Shown: piece after piece, positions 8,536-17,579 of the stretch
How positions within the stretch are numbered: the first letter of the stretch is position 1
How the letters are laid out: each line of letters opens with the position of its first letter
DNA from: Amycolatopsis acididurans
Lineage (GTDB): Bacteria > Actinomycetota > Actinomycetes > Mycobacteriales > Pseudonocardiaceae
Reading direction: 5' to 3'
Assembly (NCBI RefSeq): GCF_012328925.1
Contig: NZ_JAAXLS010000026.1
Coordinates: forward strand, 23,731 to 87,730
DNA: 64,000 nt
Position numbers and translations under genes: made by a program
The notes under the pieces: model-generated
The model's input: the letters and a program-made list of their open reading frames with translations, nothing else
Database searches by the model: none
Told to the model about the DNA's origin: nothing

Positions 8536-9303
8536 ATGCCCACCGCACAAGATCTCTTCTCGCTGCAAGGAAAGTCGGTGCTCCTGACCGGTGCCACCGC
8601 AGGGCTCGGCCGCAGGTTCGCCGAGACGCTCGCCGAGGCGGGCGCGAAGGTGGCGATCGTCGGCCGCCGCAGCGAACTGCTCGCCGAGATCGCCGCGAAG
8701 AATCCCGGCTGCGTCCCGGTGCCCGCCGATCTCTCGCAGCCCGCGGCGGTGCCGGCGCTGGTGGCCAAGGCGGTCGCCGAGGTCGGCGACATCGACGTCC
8801 TCATCAACAACGCCGCCTACATCGCGGGCGGTGTCCGGGCCGAGGACGAGACCCCCGAGGACATCGACACCACGCTCAACGTGAACCTGATCTCGCCGAT
8901 CCTGCTGACCCAGGCGGTGTTCCCGGCCATGAAGGAACGCGGGAACGGCTCGATCATCAACGTCACGTCGATCGTCGCGCGCGCCGGCATCGCGCGGTTC
9001 CCGCAGGCCACCTACGCCGCGTCGAAGGGCGGCCTCGAATCCATCACCAGGGAGTGGGCCGCGCAGTGGGCCCGCCACGGAATCCGGGTCAACGCCATCG
9101 CGCCCGGGTTCTTCGAAAGCGAGATGACGAGCGAAGTCCTTCGGCACCAGAAGGTCCAGGACTGGGTGCGCGCCAACACGCTCATCCCGCGGGCCGGTAC
9201 CGCCGCCGACTTCGACGGTGCCCTGCTCTACCTCGCCAGCGACGCCAGCGGGTACGTGACAGGACAGACCATCGTCGTCGACGGCGGCTGGACCGCGCAC
9301 TGA
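8536..9303 (+). CDS. Short-chain dehydrogenase/reductase
   Basis: This classical SDR has 255 residues: TGATAGLG at 18-25 binds the cofactor, NNAAY lies near 91-95, and Ser145, Tyr160 and Lys164 form the catalytic set (YAASK). The Asp of the usual cofactor-selecting site is replaced by GRR after strand 2 (VGRRSEL), which favours NADP(H). It probably oxidises or reduces a hydroxyl/keto group of a CoA intermediate. It is divergent from the crotonase/dehydrogenase operon and convergent with the long operon ending at 9317. The ATG has an AGGAGC site. Confidence 0.88.
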   Translation: MPTAQDLFSLQGKSVLLTGATAGLGRRFAETLAEAGAKVAIVGRRSELLAEIAAKNPGCVPVPADLSQPAAVPALVAKAVAEVGDIDVLINNAAYIAGGVRAEDETPEDIDTTLNVNLISPILLTQAVFPAMKERGNGSIINVTSIVARAGIARFPQATYAASKGGLESITREWAAQWARHGIRVNAIAPGFFESEMTSEVLRHQKVQDWVRANTLIPRAGTAADFDGALLYLASDASGYVTGQTIVVDGGWTAH

Positions 9304-9316
9304 GGTGGCCATGGGC

Positions 9317-10795
9317 TCAGCCGCGGTCCGCCGGGACCGCGGCGAGCTCGGCCCGCAGCGCCCGGCGCAACAGCTTCCCGGTTTCGCTGTAGGGCAACGC
9401 ATCGCGCTCGACCACAATGGACGGTGCACGCGAAGACCGCAGCCGCTGCGTGACCCACGTCCGCAGTTCGTCGGCGTCGGCGTGCCGCCCCGGCTCGAAC
9501 ACAACGGCGGCTGCCACCGTCTCACCCCATTCGGTGTCCGGTACGCCGACCACGGCCACCTCCGCCACCGCCGGATGGCGGAACAGCACGTCCTCGATCT
9601 CGCCCGGCGACATGTTCTCCCCGCCGCGCACGATCACGTCGTCCGCCCGGCCCTCGATGAACAGGTAGCCCTCGGCGTCGAGCCTGCCGTTGTCGTTGGT
9701 GCGGAACCATCCGTCGGCGTCGCGCGCGTCGGTGCCTTCGTACTCCCCCGCGACCTGCTCACCGCGGACGAACACCTCGCCGACCTCGCCCGCCGGTAGC
9801 ACGCCGCCGTCGGCATCGCGAATCTCGATCTCCACGCCCGGTACCGCGCGCCCGACCGAGCCGAGCCGGGCCCGGACGGTGGGATCGCCGGACGCCGCGG
9901 CGGTCCGGTGGTCGGCCGGGCCGAGCAGCGCGATCGTCGAACTGGTCTCGGTCAGTCCGTAGGCGTTGACGAAACCGACGTGCGGCAGCAGGGTCATGGC
10001 CCGTTCGACGACGGGAGTCGGCATCCGCCCGCCGCCGTAGGACAGGTGCCGCAGGTGCGGCAACTCGGTCCCGGTCTGCTCGAGCAGGTCGAGAATGCGG
10101 CCGAGCATCGTCGGCACGATCATCGCGTGCGTGACGCGTTCCCGCGCCGCGGTCTCCACCCACTGACGTGGCTCGAACTGGGGCAGGTACACCAGCCGCC
10201 GGCCCAGATACACATTGGACAGCACGGCCGCCATCCCGGCGATGTGGTACTGCGGCACGCTGACCAGCGCGGCCTCATCCGGCTCGGCGGCCATGAACTC
10301 CACTGTGGACAGAATGTAGGACACCAGGTTGTGGTGGCGCAGCAGCACCAGCTTCGGAGTTCCGGTCGTCCCGCTGGTGAACAACGCGATCGCGACCTCC
10401 GAGCCGCCGTCGCCGGGTTCGGCCGGAGCCGGGGCGAGCAACTCGCCTTCCGTCGCGAAATCCAGCTTCGGCACGCCCTCGATCCGCGGCCGGGTCCGCT
10501 CGTCGGCGACGACGACGGCGGGTGCCGCGCGAGCCAGCACCTCGCGGAGCCGGTCGTCGGCAAGCCGGTAGTTGACCGCGGTGAAGGGCACCTGGGCCAG
10601 CGCACTGCCGAACACCATCGCCGGGATGGCCTCGGAGTTGACGCCGGCAAGCACCAGCCGCCCCGCGCCCCGCGCGGTCAGCTGCCCGCCGACCGCGCGG
10701 GCCTGCTCGCGCAGTTCCGCGAAGGTCGTGTCGCCGACAGCACGCCGGTCCCCCGCCGAGTCGGCCGCCATGTCCAGCAACATCGCGATGTTCAT
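9317..10795 (-). CDS. Acyl-CoA synthetase (ANL superfamily)
   Basis: The 492-residue AMP-forming ligase has the P-loop FTSGTTGTPK near 163, the YGLTETSS motif near 285, the GWFRTND/DDVIVRGGENMSPGEIE hinge region near 365-395 and the C-terminal lysine motif SETGK near 474. It should activate a carboxylic acid to its CoA thioester via an acyl-adenylate. It is the last gene of the 15-gene minus-strand run, and its ATG overlaps the CoA-transferase stop by 4 bp. A strong GC hairpin (9321-9342, arms CCGCGGTCC/GGACCGCGG) lies in its last codons and may help end transcription. Substrate unknown. Confidence 0.88.
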   Translation of the reverse strand: MNIAMLLDMAADSAGDRRAVGDTTFAELREQARAVGGQLTARGAGRLVLAGVNSEAIPAMVFGSALAQVPFTAVNYRLADDRLREVLARAAPAVVVADERTRPRIEGVPKLDFATEGELLAPAPAEPGDGGSEVAIALFTSGTTGTPKLVLLRHHNLVSYILSTVEFMAAEPDEAALVSVPQYHIAGMAAVLSNVYLGRRLVYLPQFEPRQWVETAARERVTHAMIVPTMLGRILDLLEQTGTELPHLRHLSYGGGRMPTPVVERAMTLLPHVGFVNAYGLTETSSTIALLGPADHRTAAASGDPTVRARLGSVGRAVPGVEIEIRDADGGVLPAGEVGEVFVRGEQVAGEYEGTDARDADGWFRTNDNGRLDAEGYLFIEGRADDVIVRGGENMSPGEIEDVLFRHPAVAEVAVVGVPDTEWGETVAAAVVFEPGRHADADELRTWVTQRLRSSRAPSIVVERDALPYSETGKLLRRALRAELAAVPADRG

Positions 10796-13041
10796 CGCGC
10801 CACCACCTCCGCGTCGTGTTTCAGGACAACCCCTCGCTCCGCCAGTGCGGTGATCTCGCCGCTGTCGAAGCCCAGGTCGCGCAGCACCTCATCGGAGTGC
10901 TCCCCGAGGGCGGGCACGCTCTCCCCCACCGGTGTCGCGCTCCAGAAGCCGCCGACGACGTCGAGCGCGCCGTAGCCGGTGGTCCGCAGCGAACGGCTCA
11001 TGCCGAGCGCACGGTGCGCCGGGTCGTCGAAGAAGGCGTCCATGCGGTCGAACTCGACCCGGGCGGCCGGAACCCCGGCGAGGCGTAGTTCGGCGAGCAG
11101 GTCGTCGACGGTCCGGTCGCGGAACGCTCGTGCGGGCGAGGCGGTGCCCGTCAGCCCGTACAACCGGGCCTGCTCGTCCTCGGTGAGGGCGGCGATCGCG
11201 ACCCAGCCGTCGCGCACGGGCATGATCCGGTGCGCGGGCGAGACGCCGGTCTGCCCGGCGTCGATGCGATCCACGCGAAGCGGCTCGCCGTCCAGTGGCA
11301 CGGCGACCTCGCTCGCCATCGTCATGCCCGCCGCGAGCAGGGAGGTGGCCGCCTCACCGACGACACCGGTGCGCTCGCGCTGGACCAGCTGCAGCAACGC
11401 GCCGACCGTGGCGGCGAGTCCCGCTTGGACGTCCAGAATGGAGTTGCGCAGCCACATCGGGCCCGCGTCCGCACCCGCGTTCGCCCGCTCCCATCCGGTG
11501 AGCGCCTGCGCGGTCGGGTCGTAGCCAGGGTAGGCCGCGAACGGCCCTTCCTGGCCGTTGGCGCTGACGTGGCTGAACACGACGCGGGGGTTGATCGCCC
11601 GCAGGCCGGGGCCGTCGATGCCGAGCCTGGCGGCGGCACGCAGGCGCATGTTGTGCAGCACGATGTCCGCGCTCGCGATGAGCCGCCGCAGCGGTTCCGC
11701 CGCCTCCGGCGCCTTGAGGTCGAGCGCGATCGACCGCTTCCCGCGGTTCGAGCCCGCGAACTGGGTCAGGCCGCGCCCGCGGTCGCCGGAGCCCGGCTCG
11801 ACCTTGACCACGTCGGCACCGAGATCGGCGAGGCACTGGGCACCGTAGGGACCGGCGACGACACTGCCGAAGTCGAGCGCGCGAAGTCCCTCCAGCGGCA
11901 GGGTCCGTGCGGCGGCGCGGGCCAGTCCGGGACGAGGGTCACCGAAGGCGGCGAGGACTTCGGCGAGGTCGCTCTCGCCGAGCCGGGGCGCGGGCGAGCG
12001 TAGGGCGCTCGGCGGGCTCGTCCGGATCGGCGGGCCGACCTGCAGGCACCGGCCGATCGCGGTGTCGTCGACCTCGACCACGTAGCCGTTGACGCGCGCT
12101 TGGTCCTCGCTGAAGCAGTCGCCGAGGTCACGGATGCGCATGCACGGCACGTCGGCTTCGGCGAACTCCGCGCTCCAGTGCGCCGAGTCGTGCTGCCGGA
12201 ACACCTCCTGCCATTCGTCCCGGTTCTCCGGCGTCACGCCGATCTCGGAGAGGTCCACTTTGTCCATGACCGCGAGGGTTTCGAGGACCGGCGGCGATTC
12301 CAGCCAGCCGCCCATCGCACCGGCGAGCTGGATCCATTCGCCGTCGCCGCATTCGAAGATGCTCAGCGCCGCGTCCGGCCAGATCTTGGGCAGCGTGTGC
12401 CCGGTCAGGCCGGCGGGCAGGCGTTCGGCGCGCTGCCAGTACAGCGCCGCGGGCGCCAGCGCACCCTGGAAGACGCTCGTGTGCATGGCGGCCACCGTGC
12501 CGGTTCGCTCACGTTGCACGAGCCGGGCGAGCACACCGGCGGCCAGCAGATACCCGGCGCACCAGCTCGGGAACGGCATGCGGATGAACACCGGGCCAGC
12601 CCGGTTGCCCTGCTGCTCGTCCATGAATCCCTCGGCGGCCTGCACGAGCGAGTCGCTCGCCGCCCAGTCCTGGCGCGGGTGCCCCTCCGGATAGGCCGGC
12701 ACCGTGCCGAGAATCAGGTGCGGGTGGCGGCGCGCCAACGAGTCCTCGTCGAGGCCGAGTGCACGGGCCTGCCCGATCGGCAGTGAATGCACGAGCACGT
12801 CCGCCCTGGCCAGCAGCTCGTCCAATGCGGACTGTCGCGTGGCATCGAGGACGACGCCGCGCTTGCCGCGGTTCCACGTCGCGAATCCGGCGGGCCACAG
12901 CCGTCGCGCCGGGTCCCCGCCGGGCCGCTCGACCTTGACGACCTCCGCCCCGGCCTCGGCCAGCAGGCGCGCCGCGAACGGGCCCGGGATCCCCTCGGCG
13001 AGTTCCACGACCCGCAGCCCCGCGAGTACCGACTCGGACAT
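10792..13041 (-). CDS. Fused double-domain class III (CaiB/BaiF) CoA-transferase
   Basis: The 749-residue protein contains two complete CaiB-like domains, about 1-375 and 380-749. Each begins with a strand-loop for CoA binding (VVELAEGIPGPFAARLLAEAGAEV; LDFGSVVAGPYGAQ, both abbreviated) and a KVE motif. Class III enzymes use an Asp as covalent CoA acceptor. Domain 2 keeps it (Asp537 in ILDVQAG), while domain 1 has Trp160 at the same place (PSWCAG), so only the second domain should be catalytic. Single-domain members work as interlinked dimers, so the fusion likely makes a pseudo-dimer. It would move CoA between an acyl donor and a pathway acid without ATP. The start at 13041 lies 2 bp from the Ltp stop. 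Confidence 0.87.
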   Translation of the reverse strand: MSESVLAGLRVVELAEGIPGPFAARLLAEAGAEVVKVERPGGDPARRLWPAGFATWNRGKRGVVLDATRQSALDELLARADVLVHSLPIGQARALGLDEDSLARRHPHLILGTVPAYPEGHPRQDWAASDSLVQAAEGFMDEQQGNRAGPVFIRMPFPSWCAGYLLAAGVLARLVQRERTGTVAAMHTSVFQGALAPAALYWQRAERLPAGLTGHTLPKIWPDAALSIFECGDGEWIQLAGAMGGWLESPPVLETLAVMDKVDLSEIGVTPENRDEWQEVFRQHDSAHWSAEFAEADVPCMRIRDLGDCFSEDQARVNGYVVEVDDTAIGRCLQVGPPIRTSPPSALRSPAPRLGESDLAEVLAAFGDPRPGLARAAARTLPLEGLRALDFGSVVAGPYGAQCLADLGADVVKVEPGSGDRGRGLTQFAGSNRGKRSIALDLKAPEAAEPLRRLIASADIVLHNMRLRAAARLGIDGPGLRAINPRVVFSHVSANGQEGPFAAYPGYDPTAQALTGWERANAGADAGPMWLRNSILDVQAGLAATVGALLQLVQRERTGVVGEAATSLLAAGMTMASEVAVPLDGEPLRVDRIDAGQTGVSPAHRIMPVRDGWVAIAALTEDEQARLYGLTGTASPARAFRDRTVDDLLAELRLAGVPAARVEFDRMDAFFDDPAHRALGMSRSLRTTGYGALDVVGGFWSATPVGESVPALGEHSDEVLRDLGFDSGEITALAERGVVLKHDAEVVAR

Positions 13042-13043
13042 GG

Positions 13044-14213
13044 TCACCTTCCGTCCACTGTGGAGAACAGCGCCACGCTGCTCAGTTCCGAGATGGGTCC
13101 ACCGGAGACCAGGCACAGCTGCGCGTCCGGCACCGGGTTGCTGGATTCGCCCCGCAGCAGGCGGACCGCCTCGACCGCGTTGCCCATGCCGTGCAGGAAA
13201 CCCTCGGCGAGATCGCCGCCACCGGTACAGATCGGCAGCTTCCCGTCCGGTGCGATCAGGTTCTCGAACGTCAGCACCTCGCCCGCGTTCTCCGCGGTGC
13301 AGAAACCGAGATCGATCAGCGCCGACACGGCGGGCCCGGTGAAGTTGACGTAGAGCTGCACGGCGTCGATGTCGGCCGGGGTGGTGCCCGAACGCTCGAA
13401 CACCCGCCGTCCGGCCGAGACCTGCGACGACGACGTGTACGGCTCGTGGTTTTCGTCCAGCTCGCCCCACTTGGGCCCGTCCGCGCCGATCGCCGACGCC
13501 AGGAGGTGGACCGGCTTGTCCGTCAGGTCACGGGCGCGCTCGGCGGAGGTCAGGATGATCGCCGCCGCGGCGTCGTTCTCCCGCGAGGAATCGAACAGGC
13601 GCAACGGTTCCGCGATCCAGCGCGAGGATTCGTACTTCTCGTCGGTGAGCTCCATGCCGTGCCCGACCGCATCCGGGTTCTTGCCCGCGTGGTGGTAGCA
13701 GGCCCGCGCGATGGCCCGCAACGCCGAAGGCGGCACCCCGTCGTGCTCGATCAGCCGCTGCGTGCGCAATCCCAGTGCCTGTGCCGGGGAATCGACGCCG
13801 TGCGCGGCGTAGTGCGGCCCGAACACGCCCTGGCTGACGGCCTTGGCCAGCCGTCCGCTCGAGGATTCGGCGGTCGCGCGGTAGACGACGACGGTCTCCG
13901 CGTGCCCGGACAGGATCGCGGCCTCGGCCATGGCGATCGCTCCGGCGCTGCCGCCACCGCCGCCGCCCCACACCAGGCTGGTCCACCGCAGTTCCCGGGT
14001 GCCCAGCGGCCCCGCGAGGCGTGTGCCCTCCTGGACATCGGCGCCGTAGGAACAGAAGCCGTCGATCTCGCTCGCCGGGATCCCCGCATCGGCCGCGGCC
14101 GCGTCGATCGCCTTGAGCAGAAGCTTACGCTCGGCGTCGGGCGACGTGCCGCGCTTGTGGTACGGCGTGATGCCGATTCCCGCAACCGCCACACCGGCGG
14201 GCCGCTTGCTCAT
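13044..14213 (-). CDS. Thiolase-fold lipid-transfer protein, Ltp2-like aldolase
   Basis: The 389-residue thiolase-superfamily protein lacks the usual nucleophilic Cys and carries the VQLYVNFTG motif (Tyr288) and a C-terminal GGGDLAEGFLHG loop, as in Ltp2-type proteins. Ltp2 with a DUF35 partner cleaves beta-hydroxyacyl-CoAs by retro-aldol reaction at the end of steroid side-chain degradation. The DUF35 gene lies directly upstream (2-bp gap), which supports the same two-protein aldolase here. Paralogues are at 37067-38125 (internally deleted) and 54275-55450. The actual ketone or aldehyde product is unknown. Confidence 0.85.
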   Translation of the reverse strand: MSKRPAGVAVAGIGITPYHKRGTSPDAERKLLLKAIDAAAADAGIPASEIDGFCSYGADVQEGTRLAGPLGTRELRWTSLVWGGGGGGSAGAIAMAEAAILSGHAETVVVYRATAESSSGRLAKAVSQGVFGPHYAAHGVDSPAQALGLRTQRLIEHDGVPPSALRAIARACYHHAGKNPDAVGHGMELTDEKYESSRWIAEPLRLFDSSRENDAAAAIILTSAERARDLTDKPVHLLASAIGADGPKWGELDENHEPYTSSSQVSAGRRVFERSGTTPADIDAVQLYVNFTGPAVSALIDLGFCTAENAGEVLTFENLIAPDGKLPICTGGGDLAEGFLHGMGNAVEAVRLLRGESSNPVPDAQLCLVSGGPISELSSVALFSTVDGR

Positions 14214-14215
14214 GG

Positions 14216-14635
14216 TCAGGACTCCTTCGTCCACGTCAGCACCGGCAGATCCGCCGTGCGCCCGGATGCCGCGACGAACGTGCCGCGCACCCGGTCGCCC
14301 ACGCGAACGGCTCCGCCGGTCAGCAACCCGATCAGTCGTGCTCCGCCGGCCTGCGGCAGTTCGACCAGCACGTTCTCGTAGGGCACGAGGTCGGCGTAGG
14401 CGGGCACGAACGGGTAGTGGGTGCGGATCCAGCTGAACACCGTGCCCACCGGCTCGACCGCCTCCCAGCCGAGGTCGTACGACCCGCACGCGGGGCAGCG
14501 CCAGTCCGGGGGCCAGGCCCAGCGGCGACACGAGTCGCAGCGCTGGATGCGCAGTTCGCGCTCACCGAGGCCCTCCCAGTAGGGCGCGTCGACCCGCTGC
14601 GAGAACTCCGCCGCGGCGTTGCGTTCCCCTGTCAT
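14216..14635 (-). CDS. DUF35 OB-fold/zinc-ribbon partner protein
   Basis: The 139-residue protein has a rubredoxin-like zinc ribbon (CDSCRRWAWPPDWRCPACG, near residues 32-51) followed by an OB-fold with GTVFSWIRTHYPF and a C-terminal beta strand. DUF35 proteins bind the acyl-CoA tail and are obligate partners of Ltp2-type aldolases. The ATG at 14635 overlaps the stop of the upstream acyl-CoA dehydrogenase, and the Ltp gene follows at once, so dehydrogenation and cleavage enzymes are translationally linked. Confidence 0.87.
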   Translation of the reverse strand: MTGERNAAAEFSQRVDAPYWEGLGERELRIQRCDSCRRWAWPPDWRCPACGSYDLGWEAVEPVGTVFSWIRTHYPFVPAYADLVPYENVLVELPQAGGARLIGLLTGGAVRVGDRVRGTFVAASGRTADLPVLTWTKES

Positions 14636-15585
14636 GAGCCGTGCACCAGCACATCGCCGGACAGGTCGGCGAACAGACCCGCGAACGGCACGTCCTCGAC
14701 GCTGCGCAGCAGCCGCGCCTGCGTCTGCGAACGGCCCCAGGGCAGTCGCCGGATCGGCTGGCTGCACCGGGACAGCCACGACAGGTCGGTCTCGTCGCAG
14801 AAGCCCATCGCCCCGAACATCTGGTGCCCGGTGCGGAACACGGTCTCCGCGACCTCGATCGCGGACATCCGCAGCGCCACCGCGTCCGCGGCCGCCCCCG
14901 GCTGTCCACTGAGGACGGACCACAACGTGTACTTCGCCAGCTCCTCGAAGCCCTGCAGGCTCGCCGCGGTGTCGGCGAGCTGGAACTGCAGCGCCTGGAA
15001 GGCCGCCAATGGCTTGCCGAACTGCTCACGATCCAGCAGGTGCCGCCGGGTCATCCGCAGCGCCTCCTCGGCCATGCCCAGCAGCACCCAGCACGGCAGG
15101 GTCAGCGCGAGCGGCGCGAGCCCCTCGTCCGCACCCCACTCGCCCACCTCGACCGGACAGGTCAGGGCACCGAGCCGGGAGCCGACGCGCGGGCCCACCG
15201 AGACGACGGGCGCGCGCCGGCCGTCACCGTCGAGCGCGGTCCATCGCAGGTCCGGGTCCACGTCGGCCAGGTTGATCCGCGGATTCGGCAGCGGCACGAC
15301 GGCGATCGCGTCGGCCCCGGTTCCTCCGGCGAGGCGCTCGGCCACCGGATACGGCAGCGCCCAGCGGCCCGCCGCGCGGCACACCACCGCGGCAGCCTCA
15401 CCATCCACTTCGGACTCGCGGGGCCGCAGGTCCCAGATCCCGATGTCCTCCAGCAGTTTCCGGATCGCGTCCACCGGCGCACCGGCGTCGGCCTTCCGCG
15501 CGGGCTCGAATCCGCCGGCCTTCCGGAAGGCGCCTTCGAGGATGCCCTCCAGGTCCCGTGCCTCGTCGCTCAGCTCGGTCCTCAT
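14632..15585 (-). CDS. Acyl-CoA dehydrogenase, second subunit (pair 2)
   Basis: This 317-residue divergent acyl-CoA dehydrogenase subunit has DREQFGKPLAAFQALQFQLAD (split here as DREQFGKPL and FQALQFQ) near 185-205 and MFGAMGFCDETDLSWLSRC near 265. No catalytic Glu or FSEPxAGSD loop is visible. It pairs with the gene at 15582-16733 through a 4-bp overlap, mirroring pair 1, and is probably the non-catalytic subunit of a heterotetramer. Confidence 0.85.
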   Translation of the reverse strand: MRTELSDEARDLEGILEGAFRKAGGFEPARKADAGAPVDAIRKLLEDIGIWDLRPRESEVDGEAAAVVCRAAGRWALPYPVAERLAGGTGADAIAVVPLPNPRINLADVDPDLRWTALDGDGRRAPVVSVGPRVGSRLGALTCPVEVGEWGADEGLAPLALTLPCWVLLGMAEEALRMTRRHLLDREQFGKPLAAFQALQFQLADTAASLQGFEELAKYTLWSVLSGQPGAAADAVALRMSAIEVAETVFRTGHQMFGAMGFCDETDLSWLSRCSQPIRRLPWGRSQTQARLLRSVEDVPFAGLFADLSGDVLVHGS

Positions 15586-16733
15586 TTCGCCCCCAGCAGG
15601 GTCCGCGAGAGCAGGATGCGCTGCACCTCGATGCTGCCGGACGCCACGGTCGCGGCCTGGGCGTAGCGCCAGTGGTCGTCCACCGCGCGCTCGAACAGCC
15701 TGGCCGGATCGCCCGCGCCCACGGCACGCTCCTCGATCATGTCCATCAGCACTTCCGCCACTTCCTGGTCCACCTGTGTCGCGACGATGCGGTACGCGGC
15801 CGCGTCGGCCGGATCGACGGTGCCCGTTTCCTGCTTCTCGATGACGCGGTATGCCAGCAGCCGCGCTTGCCTGGTGTGCACCAATGCCTTGGCCCACCGC
15901 TGTTTCAGCTCGACGGGGAACTCCTCCCACCGGTCGGCGAGCATCTCGCGCGCGAGGTTGAGCAGCCGGTCGCAACGCGCGTAGCGGGCGATGCCGACCC
16001 GTTCGTAGGCCAGCGCCTCCCGCACGATCGACCAGCCCTGGTCGACCTCACCCAGCACGTCCTGCTGGGTCACCGGCACGTCGTCGAAGTACACCTCGTT
16101 GAGGTGGTGCGGGCCGACCAGCGCCTTGATCGGCACCACCCTGATGCCCGCGCGGTCCATCGGCACCAGGAACACCGTGATGCCATGGTGTTTCTTGCTG
16201 CCCCGGCTGGTGCGGGCCAGCAGGAAGCACCACTGCGCCATCGTCGCGTAGGAGGTCCAGATCTTCTGGCCGCGTACCCTCCACCCGTCAGTGTCGGGCA
16301 CCGCGGCGGTGCGCAGCGAGGCGAGGTCCGAACCGGCTTCCGGCTCCGAGAAGCCCTGGCACCAGATGACCTGGCCGCGGGCGATGCTCTCGAGGTGCCG
16401 GGCCTTCTGTTCGGCGGTGCCGAAGCGCATGATGGCGGGTCCGACCCAGTTCACGCCCATGTACTGCGCGCCGCGGGGCTCGAAATGCGCCCACATCTCC
16501 TCGCGCATGATCGCCTGTTCCCATGGCGTGGACGCGGCGCCGCCGTACTCGACGGGCCAGGCGGGTGTCAGTTGTCCCTTGTCCGCGAGCAGTTTGCAGA
16601 AGTTCTGCGCCCGCTCCAGATCGCGCGGGTCGTTGGTGAACGCGCCGAGGTAGTCCCGCGGCATCGCCGACCGCACGAGCTCGCGCAGTTCGCGGCGTAA
16701 CTCCGCGCCACGCTCGGAATCATTGAAGTCCAC
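15582..16733 (-). CDS. Acyl-CoA dehydrogenase, catalytic-type subunit (pair 2)
   Basis: The 383-residue flavoprotein has FSEPEAGSD near 128-136, the likely base Glu244 in ALAYERVG and the C-terminal GSIEVQRILLSRTLLG. It should introduce the double bond into the CoA thioester made by the operon's ligases. The start is a GTG at 16733 behind GGGAAGG. It is clearly a paralogue of 5613-6722, though the two are divergent enough to suggest different chain lengths or ring substituents. Confidence 0.88.
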   Translation of the reverse strand: MDFNDSERGAELRRELRELVRSAMPRDYLGAFTNDPRDLERAQNFCKLLADKGQLTPAWPVEYGGAASTPWEQAIMREEMWAHFEPRGAQYMGVNWVGPAIMRFGTAEQKARHLESIARGQVIWCQGFSEPEAGSDLASLRTAAVPDTDGWRVRGQKIWTSYATMAQWCFLLARTSRGSKKHHGITVFLVPMDRAGIRVVPIKALVGPHHLNEVYFDDVPVTQQDVLGEVDQGWSIVREALAYERVGIARYARCDRLLNLAREMLADRWEEFPVELKQRWAKALVHTRQARLLAYRVIEKQETGTVDPADAAAYRIVATQVDQEVAEVLMDMIEERAVGAGDPARLFERAVDDHWRYAQAATVASGSIEVQRILLSRTLLGAK

Positions 16734-16748
16734 AGGAACCTTCCCGTC

Positions 16749-17579
16749 TCACACGATGGCGAAGCCTGCGTCGACCGGGAGGGACACTCCGGTGACGTGC
16801 TTCGTGGCGTCGGACGCGAGCCAGAGGACGGCCGCGCTGATCTCTTCGGGTTTCAGCCGGCCCGCGTGCATCGCGTCGCCGAAACCCGTCGCGACGCGTG
16901 CCTTGTTGTGCTCGACCCAGGTCCGCATCGCCGGGTTGTCGATCATCGGGGTGTCCACCGCGGTCGGGTGGACGCAGTTGACCCGGATGTCGTGCGGCCC
17001 GAGTTCGAGCGCGTAGGCGCGCATCAGGCCGACCTGGCCGTGTTTGGCCGCGGTGTAGGCGTCGCTTCGCGGGTCCCCGCGCGACATGCCCTTCAGCCCG
17101 GAAGTCGAGTTTATGAGGATGACGCTGCCGCCGCGGCCGCCGTCGATGAGCTCGGCCTTGGTCGCCTGGATGGTGTTCCAGGCCCCGGTCAGGTTGACCG
17201 CGAGGTAGTCGTTCCAGATCTCGTTCGGCGTGTGCGTCTCGTGCTCGGGAAAGCCCTGGGCGATTCCGGCGTTGGCGATGACGATGTCCAGCCGTCCGAA
17301 GGCCGCCACGCCCTGCCGCACGGCTTCGCCGAGCTGTTCCGGTGACCGGACGTCGGCGACCACGCCGATCCCCTTGCCACCGGCTTCTTCCACCGCGGCG
17401 ACCGTCTCCATGAGATCGTCCAATGCGGACATCGGGTAGGGCACGGTCGGGATCTGCGCGCAGCAGTCGGTGGCGATGACCGACACCCCGGCCCGCGCCA
17501 GTGCGATCGCGTGCGAACGTCCCTGCCCGCGCGCGGCACCGGTGATGAAGGCGACCTTGCCCGTCAGCTCGGTACTCAT
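16749..17579 (-). CDS. Mycofactocin-coupled SDR family oxidoreductase
   Basis: The 276-residue SDR has TGAARGQG at 13-20, IANAG near 101, Ser158/Ser160 and the Tyr175-x3-Lys179 pair. After the second strand it carries an extra segment of about 24 residues (ATDCCAQIPTVPYPMSALDD region, about 36-62) that marks SDRs whose NAD is held tightly and re-oxidised by the peptide cofactor mycofactocin instead of exchanging. Such enzymes often act on alcohols such as carveol. No mycofactocin biosynthesis gene (mftA-F) is in the window. Its ATG overlaps the aldehyde dehydrogenase stop, so alcohol and aldehyde oxidation are coupled. Confidence 0.85.
   Translation of the reverse strand: MSTELTGKVAFITGAARGQGRSHAIALARAGVSVIATDCCAQIPTVPYPMSALDDLMETVAAVEEAGGKGIGVVADVRSPEQLGEAVRQGVAAFGRLDIVIANAGIAQGFPEHETHTPNEIWNDYLAVNLTGAWNTIQATKAELIDGGRGGSVILINSTSGLKGMSRGDPRSDAYTAAKHGQVGLMRAYALELGPHDIRVNCVHPTAVDTPMIDNPAMRTWVEHNKARVATGFGDAMHAGRLKPEEISAAVLWLASDATKHVTGVSLPVDAGFAIV

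Noticed and set aside
9321..9342. Hairpin CCGCGGTCC/GGACCGCGG as a stand-alone terminator
   Set aside because: It lies inside the last codons of the acyl-CoA synthetase and has no T-run, so I mention it with that gene but do not list it separately.
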